Below, one piece after another: positions 12,877 to 26,054 of a stretch of DNA of 64,000 bases. Each line of letters starts with the position of its first letter. The stretch's first letter is position 1. The notes under the pieces were generated by a model, which saw only the letters and a list, made by a program, of their open reading frames with translations, did not search any database and had not been told where the DNA came from. The position numbers and the translations under genes are program-made. The stretch spans positions 248,001 to 312,000 of the forward strand of contig CANLDW010000001.1 of the NCBI GenBank assembly GCA_947489525.1, written 5' to 3'. Source of the DNA: an uncultured Psychrobacter sp. GTDB lineage: Bacteria; Pseudomonadota; Gammaproteobacteria; Pseudomonadales; Moraxellaceae.

Positions 12877-13047
12877 ATGAACGTTACTCCTGTAGTTGGT
12901 GCATCAGTGTTTATTGGTACTTCGATATTTTTGTATATAGTCGCTTTTGTCGTGGTGCTCATAGCGTTCGGCTATCTAACTTATCGCGTGAGTCCCAAAG
13001 GTAAAGCACGCCGCGAAGAGCGCCGCAATCGTAATAATCAGCGCTAA
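12877..13047 (+). CDS. Small single-helix membrane protein
   Basis: A 56-residue protein from the ATG at 12877; a TTG six codons upstream is less likely. A hydrophobic segment (about residues 8-36) is followed by a strongly basic tail rich in Arg, Lys and Asn, giving an inner-membrane protein with a cytoplasmic positive end. I do not recognise the family. It lies 30 bases after the monooxygenase gene and before a strong bidirectional terminator. Confidence 0.6.
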   Translation: MNVTPVVGASVFIGTSIFLYIVAFVVVLIAFGYLTYRVSPKGKARREERRNRNNQR

Positions 13048-13120
13048 AGGTGTATAACTAGTTTGAACACTAGCGGCTTTACTGTTGCGAGTACATAACT
13101 TTGATGAATACATATAAACT

Positions 13121-13152
13121 AAAACCTCCTATCTTAACGAGTAGGAGGTTTT
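13121..13152. terminator. Bidirectional terminator
   Basis: Stem AAAACCTCCTA / TAGGAGGTTTT with a 10-base loop and T-rich flanks on both strands. It sits between the small membrane protein gene (plus) and chaB (minus) and can serve both. Confidence 0.9.
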
Positions 13153-13181
13153 TTTGTGTCTTATGTCTTACTCGCAGCATT

Positions 13182-13391
13182 TTATTTATGATCAGGCTTT
13201 TTTACCCAATTGCCTTTATCGTTTTTTTCATAGACGTTTTCTACTGCCGACCACGCGGTCGCAAACCAGCGCGATTCATCATCGTACTGCTCGCTTGCGC
13301 TATTAAACGCCGCTAGAAAGATCTCTTGCGCGTGTTTGGGTAAGTTGTCTTTGACGCTATCGGGTAGGTCTGATAATTTGTCATAGGGCAT
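13182..13391 (-). CDS. chaB: ChaB family protein
   Basis: A 69-residue protein with the ChaB domain: MPYDKLSDLPDSVKDNLP at the start, then HAQEIFLAAFNSA and the tryptophan-rich SRWFATAWSAVE. ChaB was first named as a regulator of the ChaA cation antiporter; its real role is unclear. AAGGA lies 7 bases before the ATG. No chaA is nearby, so the gene stands alone here. Confidence 0.88.
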   Translation of the reverse strand: MPYDKLSDLPDSVKDNLPKHAQEIFLAAFNSASEQYDDESRWFATAWSAVENVYEKNDKGNWVKKPDHK

Positions 13392-13560
13392 AAGGTCATC
13401 CTTGAGAAATCATTAATTTACTGGGAATCGCTGCACATAGCAAAATGTTATAGCTATCTGCAATGTTTTAACGCTTACCTCAAAGTATACTAACGTGCCC
13501 AGATGACAGGCTGTGTTAAAAGTGTTAACGGCAGTGCTATCAGAAGGCAGTATAAGAAAG

Positions 13561-14520
13561 CTATATCAGCCCCAATCCACGTAGTATCGCTGCCCCAATC
13601 GCCATCCCAAACATTCCTACCACCGTAGTGAATGCCAAAATATTTGCCGCTAATATATCGTTACCGCCCATCGCTTTTGCCATGACATAGCTGGCAGCAG
13701 CAGTTGGCGAGGCTACCATCAAAAATAGCACTCCCATATGCACTCCTGACAATCCAAAGCTAAGTCCTACCGCAATGGCAACTATGGGGGCAATAACGAT
13801 ACGACCAATACTCGCCTGCATCGAGAGTCCAGAGAGACTAAGCATTGACCTTAAATCAATACTAGCACCGGCGCAAATAAGTGCCAGCGGCAACGCTACA
13901 GCGGCTAATAAATCGCCGGTCGTATGAATTACCCCAGTGATTGGTGGCAGTGGTAGCGCTTTATAGATAAAAGCAGCTACAAGCGCTAAAATCAGCGGAT
14001 TGGTAAAGAGTTTTTTGCTAACCATCATACTGCGATGACGCCAAGTGTCATAAGCGCTTTTCGAGACGCGGCTAAGCGTTATCACTGCAAGGACATTAAA
14101 TAGTATAGTCACTACGCCCATATAAACGGCACCAATACTCAACCCTTGCGATCCATACGCGTTATCCACGGTTGCTAAGCCAATAATTGCCATATTACTT
14201 CGAAATATCCCTTGGACAAAGACGCCTTGATCAGTAGGACGACGAACAAATCGTTTGGCATAAATCTCAGCGCCAATAAATAAAATAAAAGTGACAATAA
14301 CGCCTGCTACGATTAGGGTAACTTGCTTAGCATAGTCGACATCACTATCGACCACACTAAAAAACAGTAGCGCAGGTAAACAATAATTAAAGACAAAATA
14401 GGAGGCTTGATCGATAAAGGGCTGAGTGATTTGGTCACGTCTTTTCATAAAAAAGCCCAAACCCATTAAGAATAGGTTGGGCAAAACGATCGTAATAGCA
14501 AAGACGACAGCAGCGCTCAT
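13561..14520 (-). CDS. AEC-family (auxin efflux carrier type) transporter
   Basis: A 319-residue inner-membrane protein with about ten hydrophobic segments arranged as two five-helix halves, as in the auxin efflux carrier/bile-acid transporter fold. FRSNMAIIGLA and LFLMVASPTAAASYVMAKAM are typical family stretches. Bacterial members export or take up small organic acids such as malate; the substrate here is unknown. It lies 113 bases downstream of mnmG on the same strand. Confidence 0.86.
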   Translation of the reverse strand: MSAAVVFAITIVLPNLFLMGLGFFMKRRDQITQPFIDQASYFVFNYCLPALLFFSVVDSDVDYAKQVTLIVAGVIVTFILFIGAEIYAKRFVRRPTDQGVFVQGIFRSNMAIIGLATVDNAYGSQGLSIGAVYMGVVTILFNVLAVITLSRVSKSAYDTWRHRSMMVSKKLFTNPLILALVAAFIYKALPLPPITGVIHTTGDLLAAVALPLALICAGASIDLRSMLSLSGLSMQASIGRIVIAPIVAIAVGLSFGLSGVHMGVLFLMVASPTAAASYVMAKAMGGNDILAANILAFTTVVGMFGMAIGAAILRGLGLI

Positions 14521-14633
14521 AAATCAGCTCAATGAGATATATTACAGGTATAAAGAACTTAGAATAAAAAAAGAAGTGTGTCGCTAAAGAAAGCTCATAA
14601 CGATAGACAGTTATGAGCTTATTTATAGCCAAC

Positions 14634-16529
14634 TTATGGGCTTAATGCTGCTTTGGCTTTTTTCTGTTTTTTGACAGTCATGGCTAGGAGCTGGATAGCC
14701 GCAGGAGTAACACCGCTGATACGTCCCGCTTGCGCTAGTGTCGCTGGACGCACTTGGCTGAGTTTTTGTACAATCTCGTTAGATAGTCCTGATACGATAC
14801 TGTAATCAAAATCTTGCGGCAGCGCAGTGTTCTCAAGACGTTTCATCTGTTCAATGTCATCAGACTGACGATCGATATAGCCGGCATACTTAACGGCAAT
14901 CTCGATCTGTTCACCCACTTGCGCCGCAACCTTTGAATCGGTAATAGCAGCAATATCAGCAAATTGTATTTGCGGACGCTTGAGCAAATCATACGCCGTT
15001 GATTCTTTTGACAATACTTCGCCTGTTTGCGTGGCAACACTTTGACCAAGGTTATTGGTAGGCGTTGCCCATAAGTTTTTTAGACGTGCCGACTCCGCGG
15101 TGATCGCTTCCATTTTTTGCTCATAAGCTTGCCAGCGTGTATCGTCTACCAAACCGAGTTTACGCCCGATCTCGGTCAGGCGCTGATCAGCATTATCTTC
15201 ACGTAACAACAAGCGATACTCAGCGCGGCTAGTAAACATCCGATACGGCTCTGTAGTCCCATGAGTAATAAGATCATCAACGAGGACACCTAGATAGGCT
15301 TGATCGCGGCGCGGCGTCCACGTATCAAAATCCTTATTATTCGTCGTCACCAGCGCTGCATTCGTACCTGCGAGTAGCCCTTGCACCCCTGCTTCCTCGT
15401 AGCCCGTTGTACCATTGATTTGACCTGCAAAATACAAGCGCTCAATAGACTTGGTTTCAAGGGTTGGCTTGAGATTTTGCGGATCAAAGTAGTCGTATTC
15501 AATCGCATAGCCTGGACGGGTGATATGCGCATTCTCCAGCCCTTTCATACTATGGATAAACTCTAGCTGCACATCAAAGGGCAGACTCGTTGATATGCCG
15601 TTAGGATACAGCTCATGAGTCGTCAGACCTTCAGGTTCAATAAAGATCTGATGGCTGTCTTTATCAGCAAAACGGTGAATTTTATCCTCAATAGAGGGGC
15701 AATAACGCGGCCCGACGCCTTCAATTTTGCCTGAAAACAGAGGCGAGCGATCGAGACTATCACGAATAATATCATGAGTGCGGGCGTTGGTATGCGTGAT
15801 ATAGCAGTTGACCTGATGAGGATGCATAGACACGTCACCCATAAAGCTCATGACAGGTAATGGCGTATCACCCGGCTGAACGGTCATTACGCTAAAGTCA
15901 ACACTGCGGGCATCGATACGCGCCGGTGTACCTGTCTTTAAGCGACCAACCGGCAACTTTAGCTCACGCAAGCGATCAGCGAGTTTGATCGAAGGTTGAT
16001 CTCCCGCGCGTCCGCCCTTCGAATTCTCAAGCCCGATGTGAATCACCCCACCCAAAAACGTACCTGAGGTTAAGATGACCGTTTCAGTTTTGAAAATTAT
16101 ACCTGTTGAGGTCACTACCGCTGTCGCACGACCATTCTCTACTAAGATATCATCTGCGCCTTGTTGAAATAGATCAAGATTAGACTGGTTTTCTAGCGTT
16201 TCGCGAATAGCCGCTTTGTACAAAATACGATCCGCTTGCGCACGCGTAGCACGCACAGCAGCGCCTTTACGGCTATTTAACACTCGGAACTGGATACCTG
16301 CTTTGTCCGTTGCCAGCGCCATTGCCCCGCCTAGAGCATCAATCTCACGCACGAGATGCGATTTGCCAATACCACCGATCGCAGGGTTACAGCTCATCTG
16401 CCCTAACGTCTCAATATTATGCGTGAGTAGTAAAGTTTGCGCGCCCATACGCGCGGCTGCTAGCGCCGCTTCGGTACCTGCATGACCGCCGCCGATCACG
16501 ACCACATCGTAAGTTTTTGGGTATTGCAT
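14634..16529 (-). CDS. mnmG: tRNA uridine-34 carboxymethylaminomethyl modification enzyme
   Basis: FAD-binding subunit of the MnmE-MnmG complex that adds carboxymethylaminomethyl to U34 of tRNAs reading split codon boxes. In 631 residues, the N-terminal dinucleotide-binding motif [20 protein letters not shown] (about 10-29) is followed by the GidA signatures [23 protein letters not shown] and [17 protein letters not shown]. The C-terminal helical domain for MnmE/tRNA contact is complete. GAGG precedes the ATG. The window also holds mnmA, which thiolates the same base. Confidence 0.97.
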   Translation of the reverse strand: MQYPKTYDVVVIGGGHAGTEAALAAARMGAQTLLLTHNIETLGQMSCNPAIGGIGKSHLVREIDALGGAMALATDKAGIQFRVLNSRKGAAVRATRAQADRILYKAAIRETLENQSNLDLFQQGADDILVENGRATAVVTSTGIIFKTETVILTSGTFLGGVIHIGLENSKGGRAGDQPSIKLADRLRELKLPVGRLKTGTPARIDARSVDFSVMTVQPGDTPLPVMSFMGDVSMHPHQVNCYITHTNARTHDIIRDSLDRSPLFSGKIEGVGPRYCPSIEDKIHRFADKDSHQIFIEPEGLTTHELYPNGISTSLPFDVQLEFIHSMKGLENAHITRPGYAIEYDYFDPQNLKPTLETKSIERLYFAGQINGTTGYEEAGVQGLLAGTNAALVTTNNKDFDTWTPRRDQAYLGVLVDDLITHGTTEPYRMFTSRAEYRLLLREDNADQRLTEIGRKLGLVDDTRWQAYEQKMEAITAESARLKNLWATPTNNLGQSVATQTGEVLSKESTAYDLLKRPQIQFADIAAITDSKVAAQVGEQIEIAVKYAGYIDRQSDDIEQMKRLENTALPQDFDYSIVSGLSNEIVQKLSQVRPATLAQAGRISGVTPAAIQLLAMTVKKQKKAKAALSP

Positions 16530-16647
16530 CTTAGCCTCACTATATTGAGAGCGGTATCAGGCGCACTGCCAATTAAAATCGTCATAGTTGAGCTGACGAT
16601 ATACTGGACAACGCGCCCTAAAACCAAAAGGTAAATTATAGCAATTT

Positions 16648-17220
16648 TTAGTTGTTATTCATATTGCTAGCCGGGCTTAGGGGCACAATTCGATCCGCTT
16701 GACCACTTGCGAGCATGTGCTGACTGCCATAACCCTCAGGGTTGATTTGCAGATACGCGTTCATCTCACCAATCGCCTCACCGTCGTTGCTCGCTAATAT
16801 ATGCTCTTTGATGACATCGACTGGCGGTAGTGGCAAGTTTTTAAGCAGTAACAGGCGCTGTCTATTGTCGCCTTTGTTGACTACCAGCTCAATCAGCTGA
16901 CGCGCATCTATCGGTAGATCCGGTGTATTCTGTGCCAGTAGCGCTAAATGATACGCTCCTGCCGCGTCTTGATCAGCAACAACGCGCTGCTCAATAGCAA
17001 TATAAGTCGGCTCAGTCGCACCGCCTGCGACGCTCAATTGATGAATACACTTAAGTGCTGAGTTTGACTCATTATTAGCCATATCCATAATGCGCGTCGA
17101 CTCACTTTTTAAATACTCACGGCGGCGCTCAAGCGCTTGCTGCTCTTCATTTAATTGCTCATCTTGCTGATTTGAATGATCAAGACCTACGTCTACGACA
17201 TTGTTTGGGTAAGTAGTCAT
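16648..17220 (-). CDS. Hypothetical protein, 190 residues
   Basis: I do not recognise this protein. It is soluble, polar and mostly helical by eye: an N-terminal glutamine/glutamate-rich segment (about 15-45), a middle part with regular leucine spacing (ARQLIELVV...LLLLKNLPLPPVDVIKEHI) and an asparagine-ending tail. An AGGAAAG ribosome site and a long ORF with chromosomal codon use support a real gene. It sits between grxD and mnmG on the same strand, 118 bases from mnmG. Confidence 0.75.
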   Translation of the reverse strand: MTTYPNNVVDVGLDHSNQQDEQLNEEQQALERRREYLKSESTRIMDMANNESNSALKCIHQLSVAGGATEPTYIAIEQRVVADQDAAGAYHLALLAQNTPDLPIDARQLIELVVNKGDNRQRLLLLKNLPLPPVDVIKEHILASNDGEAIGEMNAYLQINPEGYGSQHMLASGQADRIVPLSPASNMNNN

Positions 17221-17356
17221 ATACTTTCCTTTTATTATTATGTAGAGACATTCACTAGGCGTAAATATCTTTGAATGACCTTAAATGCTTAAGAACATAT
17301 GCCACTTGTATGGGGGTAAAGGCTGTAAAAACAATGCTTTATACCACAAACAAAAA

Positions 17357-17387
17357 GTCCAAGCCATTCATAATTTATGGCTTGGAC
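17357..17387 (-). terminator. grxD terminator
   Basis: Perfect 11-base stem GTCCAAGCCAT / ATGGCTTGGAC with a 9-base loop. On the minus strand it is followed by a T run (AAAAA on plus), placing it as the terminator of grxD. Confidence 0.88.
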
Positions 17388-17437
17388 ACCTGTAGCAAGA
17401 ATAAAAGGGCTTAAGCAGTGACGTTTAAATAATCCAA

Positions 17438-17800
17438 CTACGCCGCTGGACTATTCGCCTCGACGAGTGGCTTAAGCTCGCCTGATTGATACATTTGCAA
17501 AATAATATCTGAACCACCCATCAGCTCACCATCGATCCACAATTGCGGAAAGGTTGGCCAGTTGGCAACTTTTGGCAGGGTTGCACGAATCTCAGGATTT
17601 TCTAGGATGTTAACAAAAGCAAAAGGACGACCAATCTGCGTCAATACTTCAATAGAACGCGCTGAAAAGCCGCACTGCGGAAACTGCGGCGTGCCTTTCA
17701 TGTACAAAATAACTTTGTTATCACGAATCTGATCACGGATCAGTTGTTCGACATCATTTGCGCCAGTTTCTGAGTTTTGATTTGGGGTTTGCTCGCTCAT
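17438..17800 (-). CDS. grxD: Monothiol glutaredoxin, Grx4 type
   Basis: A 120-residue CGFS-type glutaredoxin (PQCGFSARS near residue 43) that binds a glutathione-ligated 2Fe-2S cluster as a dimer and delivers it to client proteins. Further family marks are ILYMKGTPQ, ATLPKVANWPTFPQLWIDGELMGG and the TVP-like WPTFP glutathione-binding turn. AGGAG precedes the ATG. It has its own terminator. Confidence 0.96.
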   Translation of the reverse strand: MSEQTPNQNSETGANDVEQLIRDQIRDNKVILYMKGTPQFPQCGFSARSIEVLTQIGRPFAFVNILENPEIRATLPKVANWPTFPQLWIDGELMGGSDIILQMYQSGELKPLVEANSPAA

Positions 17801-17956
17801 AAAAGCTCCTAATAGTGGGTGGAGGGAATAAAATAAATAAGGTGGCTATTAGATGGGGCAATGATTATAAGATTACAAGCCGTAATAAAGCTATTCATCT
17901 GTTGCTACCTACTGCTTTATTTATTCCTATTCATCTGTTAACGCTATTTTTAAATA

Positions 17957-18007
17957 CTAATTATCTATTGGTACTAATTATCTATAGGCACTATTTGTCT
18001 ATTGGTA
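17957..18007. repeat. Three tandem 17-base repeats at the ispF 3' end
   Basis: Units start at 17957, 17974 and 17991. The first reads CTAATTATCTATTGGTA; the others differ at a few positions. The third copy contains the last codons and stop of ispF, so the other two look like duplicates of that gene end lying just downstream. Confidence 0.8.
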
Positions 18008-18485
18008 CTAAAAGCACAACGGCACTTGCCATGATACCTTCTTGCCGACCTGTAAAACCCAGCTTTTCGGTCGTCGTTGCTTTGACGCTGATATTATTGA
18101 TATCCGTTTGTAAGTCGCTTGCAATATTCTCACGCATCGCTTGACTGTGCGGCGCAAGTTTTGGGCGCTCGCACATCACCGTGATATCAGCATTACCGAG
18201 CTGATAGCCTGCTTTTATGACTTTATTATACACTTCGCGTACTAGTATGCGCGAATCAAGTCCAGCGTGGGCAGCATCGGTATCTGGGAAATGTTGCCCA
18301 ATATCACCAAGTGCTAGAGCGCCAAGGAGTGCATCTGCTAAAGCATGCAGTACCACATCACCATCGGAGTGCGCAAGCAGGCTATGACTGTGTTCAATAG
18401 GCACACCTGCCAGCACCACATATTGCTGCTGCTGACCATTATTGTGAAAAGCGTGTACGTCAATGCCCTGACCAATTTTTATCAT
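17991..18485 (-). CDS. ispF: 2-C-methyl-D-erythritol 2,4-cyclodiphosphate synthase
   Basis: Fifth enzyme of the MEP isoprenoid route. The 164-residue protein begins [13 protein letters not shown] at 18485, the conserved IspF start; an upstream extension in frame lacks family similarity and is not used. Zinc ligands lie in the DVHAF and [17 protein letters not shown] stretches, and [19 protein letters not shown] is the C-terminal signature. The final residues are coded inside a 17-base tandem repeat. It is divergent from mnmA and not next to ispD. Confidence 0.95.
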   Translation of the reverse strand: MIKIGQGIDVHAFHNNGQQQQYVVLAGVPIEHSHSLLAHSDGDVVLHALADALLGALALGDIGQHFPDTDAAHAGLDSRILVREVYNKVIKAGYQLGNADITVMCERPKLAPHSQAMRENIASDLQTDINNISVKATTTEKLGFTGRQEGIMASAVVLLVPIDK

Positions 18486-18667
18486 AGAGTATCCAAGATA
18501 GGTATTGTGCGAATGTTTATACTGCAAATCTTTAAATTCAAAGGTAGCGACATCAATACTATAAATCCATAAATGCACGAACGCATAAACGCTGTGTCAG
18601 CCTGATTAGCAGTAATGAATATCCTGCTAAGTATCGCCACTATATTTTATAAACTGGTATAATATAA

Positions 18668-19936
<1,269 letters not shown>

Positions 19937-20112
19937 AAGTCAATATAACCCAAGAATCTTACCAATCAAGATTTTATTAAAATATTACCGTTTGCCCCAA
20001 CAATACAGCCCTTTAAGAAAAAATTTTCGTAAGATTATGTTATAAATAAGTATAAAGGTGTATACTTTTGTAAGTCTTTTTACTACTGCTTTGCATAATT
20101 TTAGGGTATCTT

Positions 20113-21911
20113 ATGAGCCATCGCTTTTTATCTCCAGTTAACTTTATAAAAGCTTCATCTTTTAGATATCCTATCGCTTTTGTTGTAGTCATAGTATCCT
20201 GTCAAACCTACGCGACACCAGCAAACTTTGGAACTTTTACTCGCGATTCAAGCTCGCAAGCTGGCAGTATCGCCTCTGGTAGTTATACTACGCCAACTGG
20301 CGCTACTGGTACCTATACTATCACCGCAGGCACTATTAATGGCTACAGTGGAAGGAGCTTTAGCGTTGGAAATAATGGCATTGAGATTACCAATGTTGCT
20401 AGTACGAATACTGCTAATGATAGATTCACCTATACCTTTACGATCACCCCTAACGACAATACCGCTATTCATACCATAAAGATCGGTCAAGCCAGCTATG
20501 CCAATGGTGGTAATTCAGAGGTTGCGCGTCATACTCTAGAGTTTACTCGAAGCACTTTGAATACTCGGCCTGTAGCCGCTACTGTTAAAGACAACCCAAA
20601 CGTACCTTTTTATTATGAGGCTATGGGCGATTACTTTATGGGTAGAAGAATCGATAATACTAATGATTTTTTTATAACAATGCGCTAAGTGAGCCGCAGC
20701 TGCGCTCCAATAGTGGTACTAATTTATATTTTTACCGCTTAGACTTCCTTAATGGCACTAACTTAGGGGGCAATAGATTTAGACCCAGTACTAACAGTAA
20801 TGAGGTTAGCGTTCGCAACGGCGCTAGTGGTTTTTTGCCGCCTACGCCCACTCTAACCAACATTTTAAAATCGACCTCAACCACTCCCAATAATCAAGGT
20901 ACCTATACGCCCTTAACTACGGGGGCTAGTATCAACAGTGGCAGTCAATACGTCAGTTATGGTATCGAGAATACTGCCAGTAACTATGTTATAGCGGTAA
21001 GAAACGCCAGTTCTGTCACCTTGACTTATGAGGCCATTATGAATGGCAGTAATGCTTTTCAAGGGGAAAAGATCGGTGAGACCTTTAACGAATGGATCAG
21101 TTTCGGGGTTGAAAGTGAGCCCTTGAATTATATCTTTTCAGGTACGGTTTTTAATGATAATGGCGGTATTGATGATAATAGCGCGGATGCCAATACTATA
21201 GGCGGCATCTACAATAATAATGATTACTTTAATAGCGTTTTGAACAGTACTGAAGCGGGTATCGCGGGAAGTAGAGTGAGACTGGTAGATAATTGTAGTA
21301 ATCCTACTCAGACTTTTGCGACCCAAACTTTAACGTCATCTAACGCCGGACGCTATCAATTTAATATACCCGTCACCCAAATCGGTAATAGAAGCTCTGT
21401 GTGTATTATAGAAGATAACAATACAGGCTACCCTATCCGTACGACTATAGATAAAAGACAAGTATCTTTTACTGCTAATAACTATACTTATGTAGATAAT
21501 AATTTTGATAGAGTCATCACTAAAAATGCAGCGCTTGTACTCGAAAAAGAACAAGCCGTAAACCCTTGTACGATAACCTCGCTTACCGCCCTTACCTATA
21601 CTAAAAACTCAATCTCGGATATACCGCCTGGACAATGTATTGCTTATAAAATAACAGCCACCAATCGCGCTAACATGGCAGTGAATAATTTTGTTATGCA
21701 AGATACACTACAAAAAAAGGACATCAATGGTGCGCTGGTCACGTCAACTCTAAATACTCCGCGTTATAATGAAAGTGATTATGCGCCAAACAGTGTGGCA
21801 CTCAATGACAACGGAGTCGTTGTAACAAACTCAATAAGTTTAGCAGCTAGGGGAAATAAAACTTTTTACTTTAATACTAAGTATGGCACTACGCAGTCTC
21901 CTTCCTCATAA
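20113..21911 (+). pseudogene. Exported SdrB/DUF11-like surface protein, frameshifted
   Basis: Two reading frames form one protein of about 599 residues if a single -1 frame change is made at the T7 run 20667-20673. The first frame (20113-20688) begins with a signal peptide ending near QTYATPAN; after the run, the next frame reads on without stops (NNALSEPQLR...) to 21911. The C-terminal half has an SdrB-like beta-sandwich (FSGTVFNDNGG... AGRYQFNIP) and a DUF11-like repeat (QCIAYKITATNRANMAVNNF). The protein is rich in Asn, Thr and Ser, as expected of a secreted adhesin-like protein. No C-terminal anchor is seen. It may be a decayed gene, a phase-variable gene or a programmed frameshift. Confidence 0.75.
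20667..20673 (+). other. T7 slippery run at the frame junction
   Basis: Seven Ts read in frame as GAT TTT TTT, the exact X XXY YYZ phase for -1 slippage. Slipping back one base joins the two frames of the surface protein gene. A GC-rich hairpin (20691-20707) lies 17 bases downstream, further away than is usual for a stimulator. Confidence 0.6.
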
Positions 21912-23740
<1,829 letters not shown>

Positions 23741-23787
23741 TCGCTTTAATCACTTCAAAGACGACCATCGTAAGGTTGGCAATCAAG

Positions 23788-24420
23788 ATGAAAACTTCTC
23801 CAGTAGTCGTAAGTAGCCTTGTTGTCATCCTAGTAATGGGTCTGGCTAGTATTAATCCTCTACAGTGGGGCAGTTATTTACTGCATCAAGCTGGGACATT
23901 GATGGCTTTGGCTGCGATGGGACTTGCTTATCGCTACTGGCATATTCGCGCAAGCTCTTTTGTGCTGGCAGCCGTATTCTTATTGATTCATATCGTTGGT
24001 GCACGCTATTTGTACTCTTATGTGCCTTATGATGATTGGATACAGGCTTTGTTTGGTATACGTTTGCATGATATCTTTGATTGGCCACGTAACATGTATG
24101 ACAGGCTCGTTCATTTTAGTTATGGACTACTGCTATTTGGCTTTATGTCCGATGGTTTTAACACGACCTTTAAGTATAGCAGGCGCTGTCAGCTTTTATT
24201 TTTAGTGTTACTCTTTAATCTTGCCAGCAGTGCGCTTTATGAGCTGTTTGAATGGGGTCTGGCTCTATTTATGTCACCTGAGGCGAGTGAAGCCTACAAT
24301 GGACAACAAGGTGATATTTGGGACGCGCACAAAGATGTCGCGCTTGCACTTTTAGGCGGGCTTGTTGCCGCAGGTTTATCACTGTTGCAAACCGCTAAGA
24401 CAGACAAGCAAATAAATTAA
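23788..24420 (+). CDS. DUF2238 (YjdF-like) membrane protein
   Basis: A 210-residue inner-membrane protein with six or so hydrophobic segments, of the DUF2238/YjdF family. Family-typical stretches are RNMYDRLVHFSYGLLLFG and SSALYELFEWG, and GDIWDAHKDVALALLGG near the end. The acidic and histidine residues in these motifs are conserved and might bind metal, but the function is not known. I use the ATG at 23788 rather than the TTG at 23776. It follows purB closely. Confidence 0.85.
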   Translation: MKTSPVVVSSLVVILVMGLASINPLQWGSYLLHQAGTLMALAAMGLAYRYWHIRASSFVLAAVFLLIHIVGARYLYSYVPYDDWIQALFGIRLHDIFDWPRNMYDRLVHFSYGLLLFGFMSDGFNTTFKYSRRCQLLFLVLLFNLASSALYELFEWGLALFMSPEASEAYNGQQGDIWDAHKDVALALLGGLVAAGLSLLQTAKTDKQIN

Positions 24421-24422
24421 GA

Positions 24423-24599
24423 TTAGTCATCATCATCGCTATCACCTGGAATAATCGCTCTGCCAACTGCAGCAGTGCCTTTTACGACACCTTTTGTGGT
24501 TTTGTAAGCGACTTTGGCAGGAACAGTAACAACTTTATGTACGCAGGCTTGTAAGACAAAGACGCTAGCGATGAGTATAATAAAATGCAGATTTTTCAT
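24423..24599 (-). CDS. Small lipoprotein
   Basis: A 58-residue protein starting at the ATG at 24599 with GAGGAA before it. A signal peptide ends in the lipobox LQAC (cysteine near residue 19), followed by HKVVTVPAKVAYKTTKGVVKG and a short acidic tail ending DSDDDD. Similar tiny lipoproteins with VHKVVTVP motifs are known in Moraxellaceae; function unknown. It is convergent with the DUF2238 gene, with only 2 bases between stop codons. Confidence 0.82.
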   Translation of the reverse strand: MKNLHFIILIASVFVLQACVHKVVTVPAKVAYKTTKGVVKGTAAVGRAIIPGDSDDDD

Positions 24600-24799
24600 A
24601 GTATTCCTCTTTATAGTTAGCATAAACAACTAACCTTATCTATTATTTAACAGGTGCCAATCATAAACTATTCGTCCCCTTTTCTAAAGCAGCGCTAGCC
24701 ACTACTTTAGTTAATAAACGTTGCGCTCAAACAGCTTTAGTCAAGGATCTTCACTGTATAACTCCACCTCCAAATTCCTAATACCGTCCGGATGTACCC

Positions 24800-25972
24800 A
24801 TGAATGCTATACCGCTTTGTCTACCTAATGATATGACTCCTGAACAGTTTTTGAGCGAATACTGGCAGCAAAAGCCACTGCTTATTAGACAAGGACTGCC
24901 GCAGCTAATCGGCATGTTCGAGCCTGAGGATATGCTGGATCTAGCAATGGACGATGACGTCTCAGCACGTCTACTGATTCAAGCACCTACTAAACAAAAA
25001 AATAAAGCGCAGTGGCAGCTTAAAAAAAGCCCATTGACTGAAGCTGACTTTGACAATCTACCTGCACAGTGGACCGTACTCGTACAAAATCTAGAGCAGT
25101 GGTCGCCCGAGCTTGGGCAATTATGGCAAGCGTTTGATTACGTGCCGCAGTGGCAACGCGACGATATCATGGTGTCTTACGCACCAAAAGGCGGCTCCGT
25201 AGGCAAACACTATGATGACTACGATGTGTTTTTAGCGCAGGGCTATGGACAGCGCCGCTGGCAGCTTGGTAAGTTCTGCGACGCCCAAACTGAGTTTGTC
25301 AAAGATGAGCCTATCCGAGTGTTTGATGATATGGGTGAGATTATCTTTGATGAGGTGCTAGAAGCTGGTGACGTCTTATACGTGCCGCCTAAACTGTCAC
25401 ATTTTGGCGTGGCGCAGGATGATTGCTTAACGTTTTCGTTCGGCTGTCGTCGTCCTAACCTAATGCAGATTATTGATAGTCTGGCGGATGTCGCAACCAA
25501 CCATAGCGAGCTGTTTGTGCCGATGCGCTTGCCGCAAACCCTGCAACCCTCAGGTGAGTTGCAAGCAGTAAGTATTCACGCTATCAAAGAGCAGTTATTA
25601 CAAGTAATGCAATCGTCCCAAGGGGAGGATATGATTCGCCAAGCGGTATCTGAGGTAGTCAGCAAACGTCAATACGACGCGCTGGTGCCAGAGGAGACGC
25701 TGACCACTGATGAGCTGATGCAAGCTTTAGAAGAAGGCGCAACATTACAAGCGGACTACAGCAATCGTTTGCTCTACCGCCATGACGATTCTGGTACTAG
25801 TATTTATGCCAATGGTCAACGTTTGGATGGTTTAGATGAGCAATCCATAGCATTATTAGTGCGTTTAGCTGATGGTGCCGCGCTAACCTACGGTGATGTT
25901 AAAGACATAGATCCTGATGATATTGCAGAATGGCTGGAGAATGGTTGGGTGTGGTTAAACGAGGTAGAATAA
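24800..25972 (+). CDS. roxA: Ribosomal protein uL16 arginine hydroxylase (RoxA/YcfD type)
   Basis: A JmjC-fold, Fe(II)/2-oxoglutarate-dependent oxygenase that in E. coli hydroxylates an arginine of ribosomal protein uL16. The 390 residues match YcfD (373). FLSEYWQQKPLLIRQ at the start is typical; the iron ligands are in GKHYDDYDVF (HxD near residues 135-137) and a later His in KLSHFGVAQDDC. The C-terminal half holds the dimerisation and winged-helix domains. The ribosome site is weak. A strong terminator follows. Confidence 0.9.
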   Translation: MNAIPLCLPNDMTPEQFLSEYWQQKPLLIRQGLPQLIGMFEPEDMLDLAMDDDVSARLLIQAPTKQKNKAQWQLKKSPLTEADFDNLPAQWTVLVQNLEQWSPELGQLWQAFDYVPQWQRDDIMVSYAPKGGSVGKHYDDYDVFLAQGYGQRRWQLGKFCDAQTEFVKDEPIRVFDDMGEIIFDEVLEAGDVLYVPPKLSHFGVAQDDCLTFSFGCRRPNLMQIIDSLADVATNHSELFVPMRLPQTLQPSGELQAVSIHAIKEQLLQVMQSSQGEDMIRQAVSEVVSKRQYDALVPEETLTTDELMQALEEGATLQADYSNRLLYRHDDSGTSIYANGQRLDGLDEQSIALLVRLADGAALTYGDVKDIDPDDIAEWLENGWVWLNEVE

Positions 25973-25996
25973 CCACTCAAATCATTCCTACGATAA

Positions 25997-26031
25997 AAAA
26001 CCGCTGCTAAGACAGACTTAGCAGCGGTTTT
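25997..26031. terminator. Bidirectional terminator roxA / putA C-domain gene
   Basis: Perfect 15-base stem AAAACCGCTGCTAAG / CTTAGCAGCGGTTTT with a 5-base loop, between two convergent genes; A and T flanks allow use on both strands. Confidence 0.92.
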
Positions 26032-26054
26032 GTTATGTAGATCAGTAAAATCTA

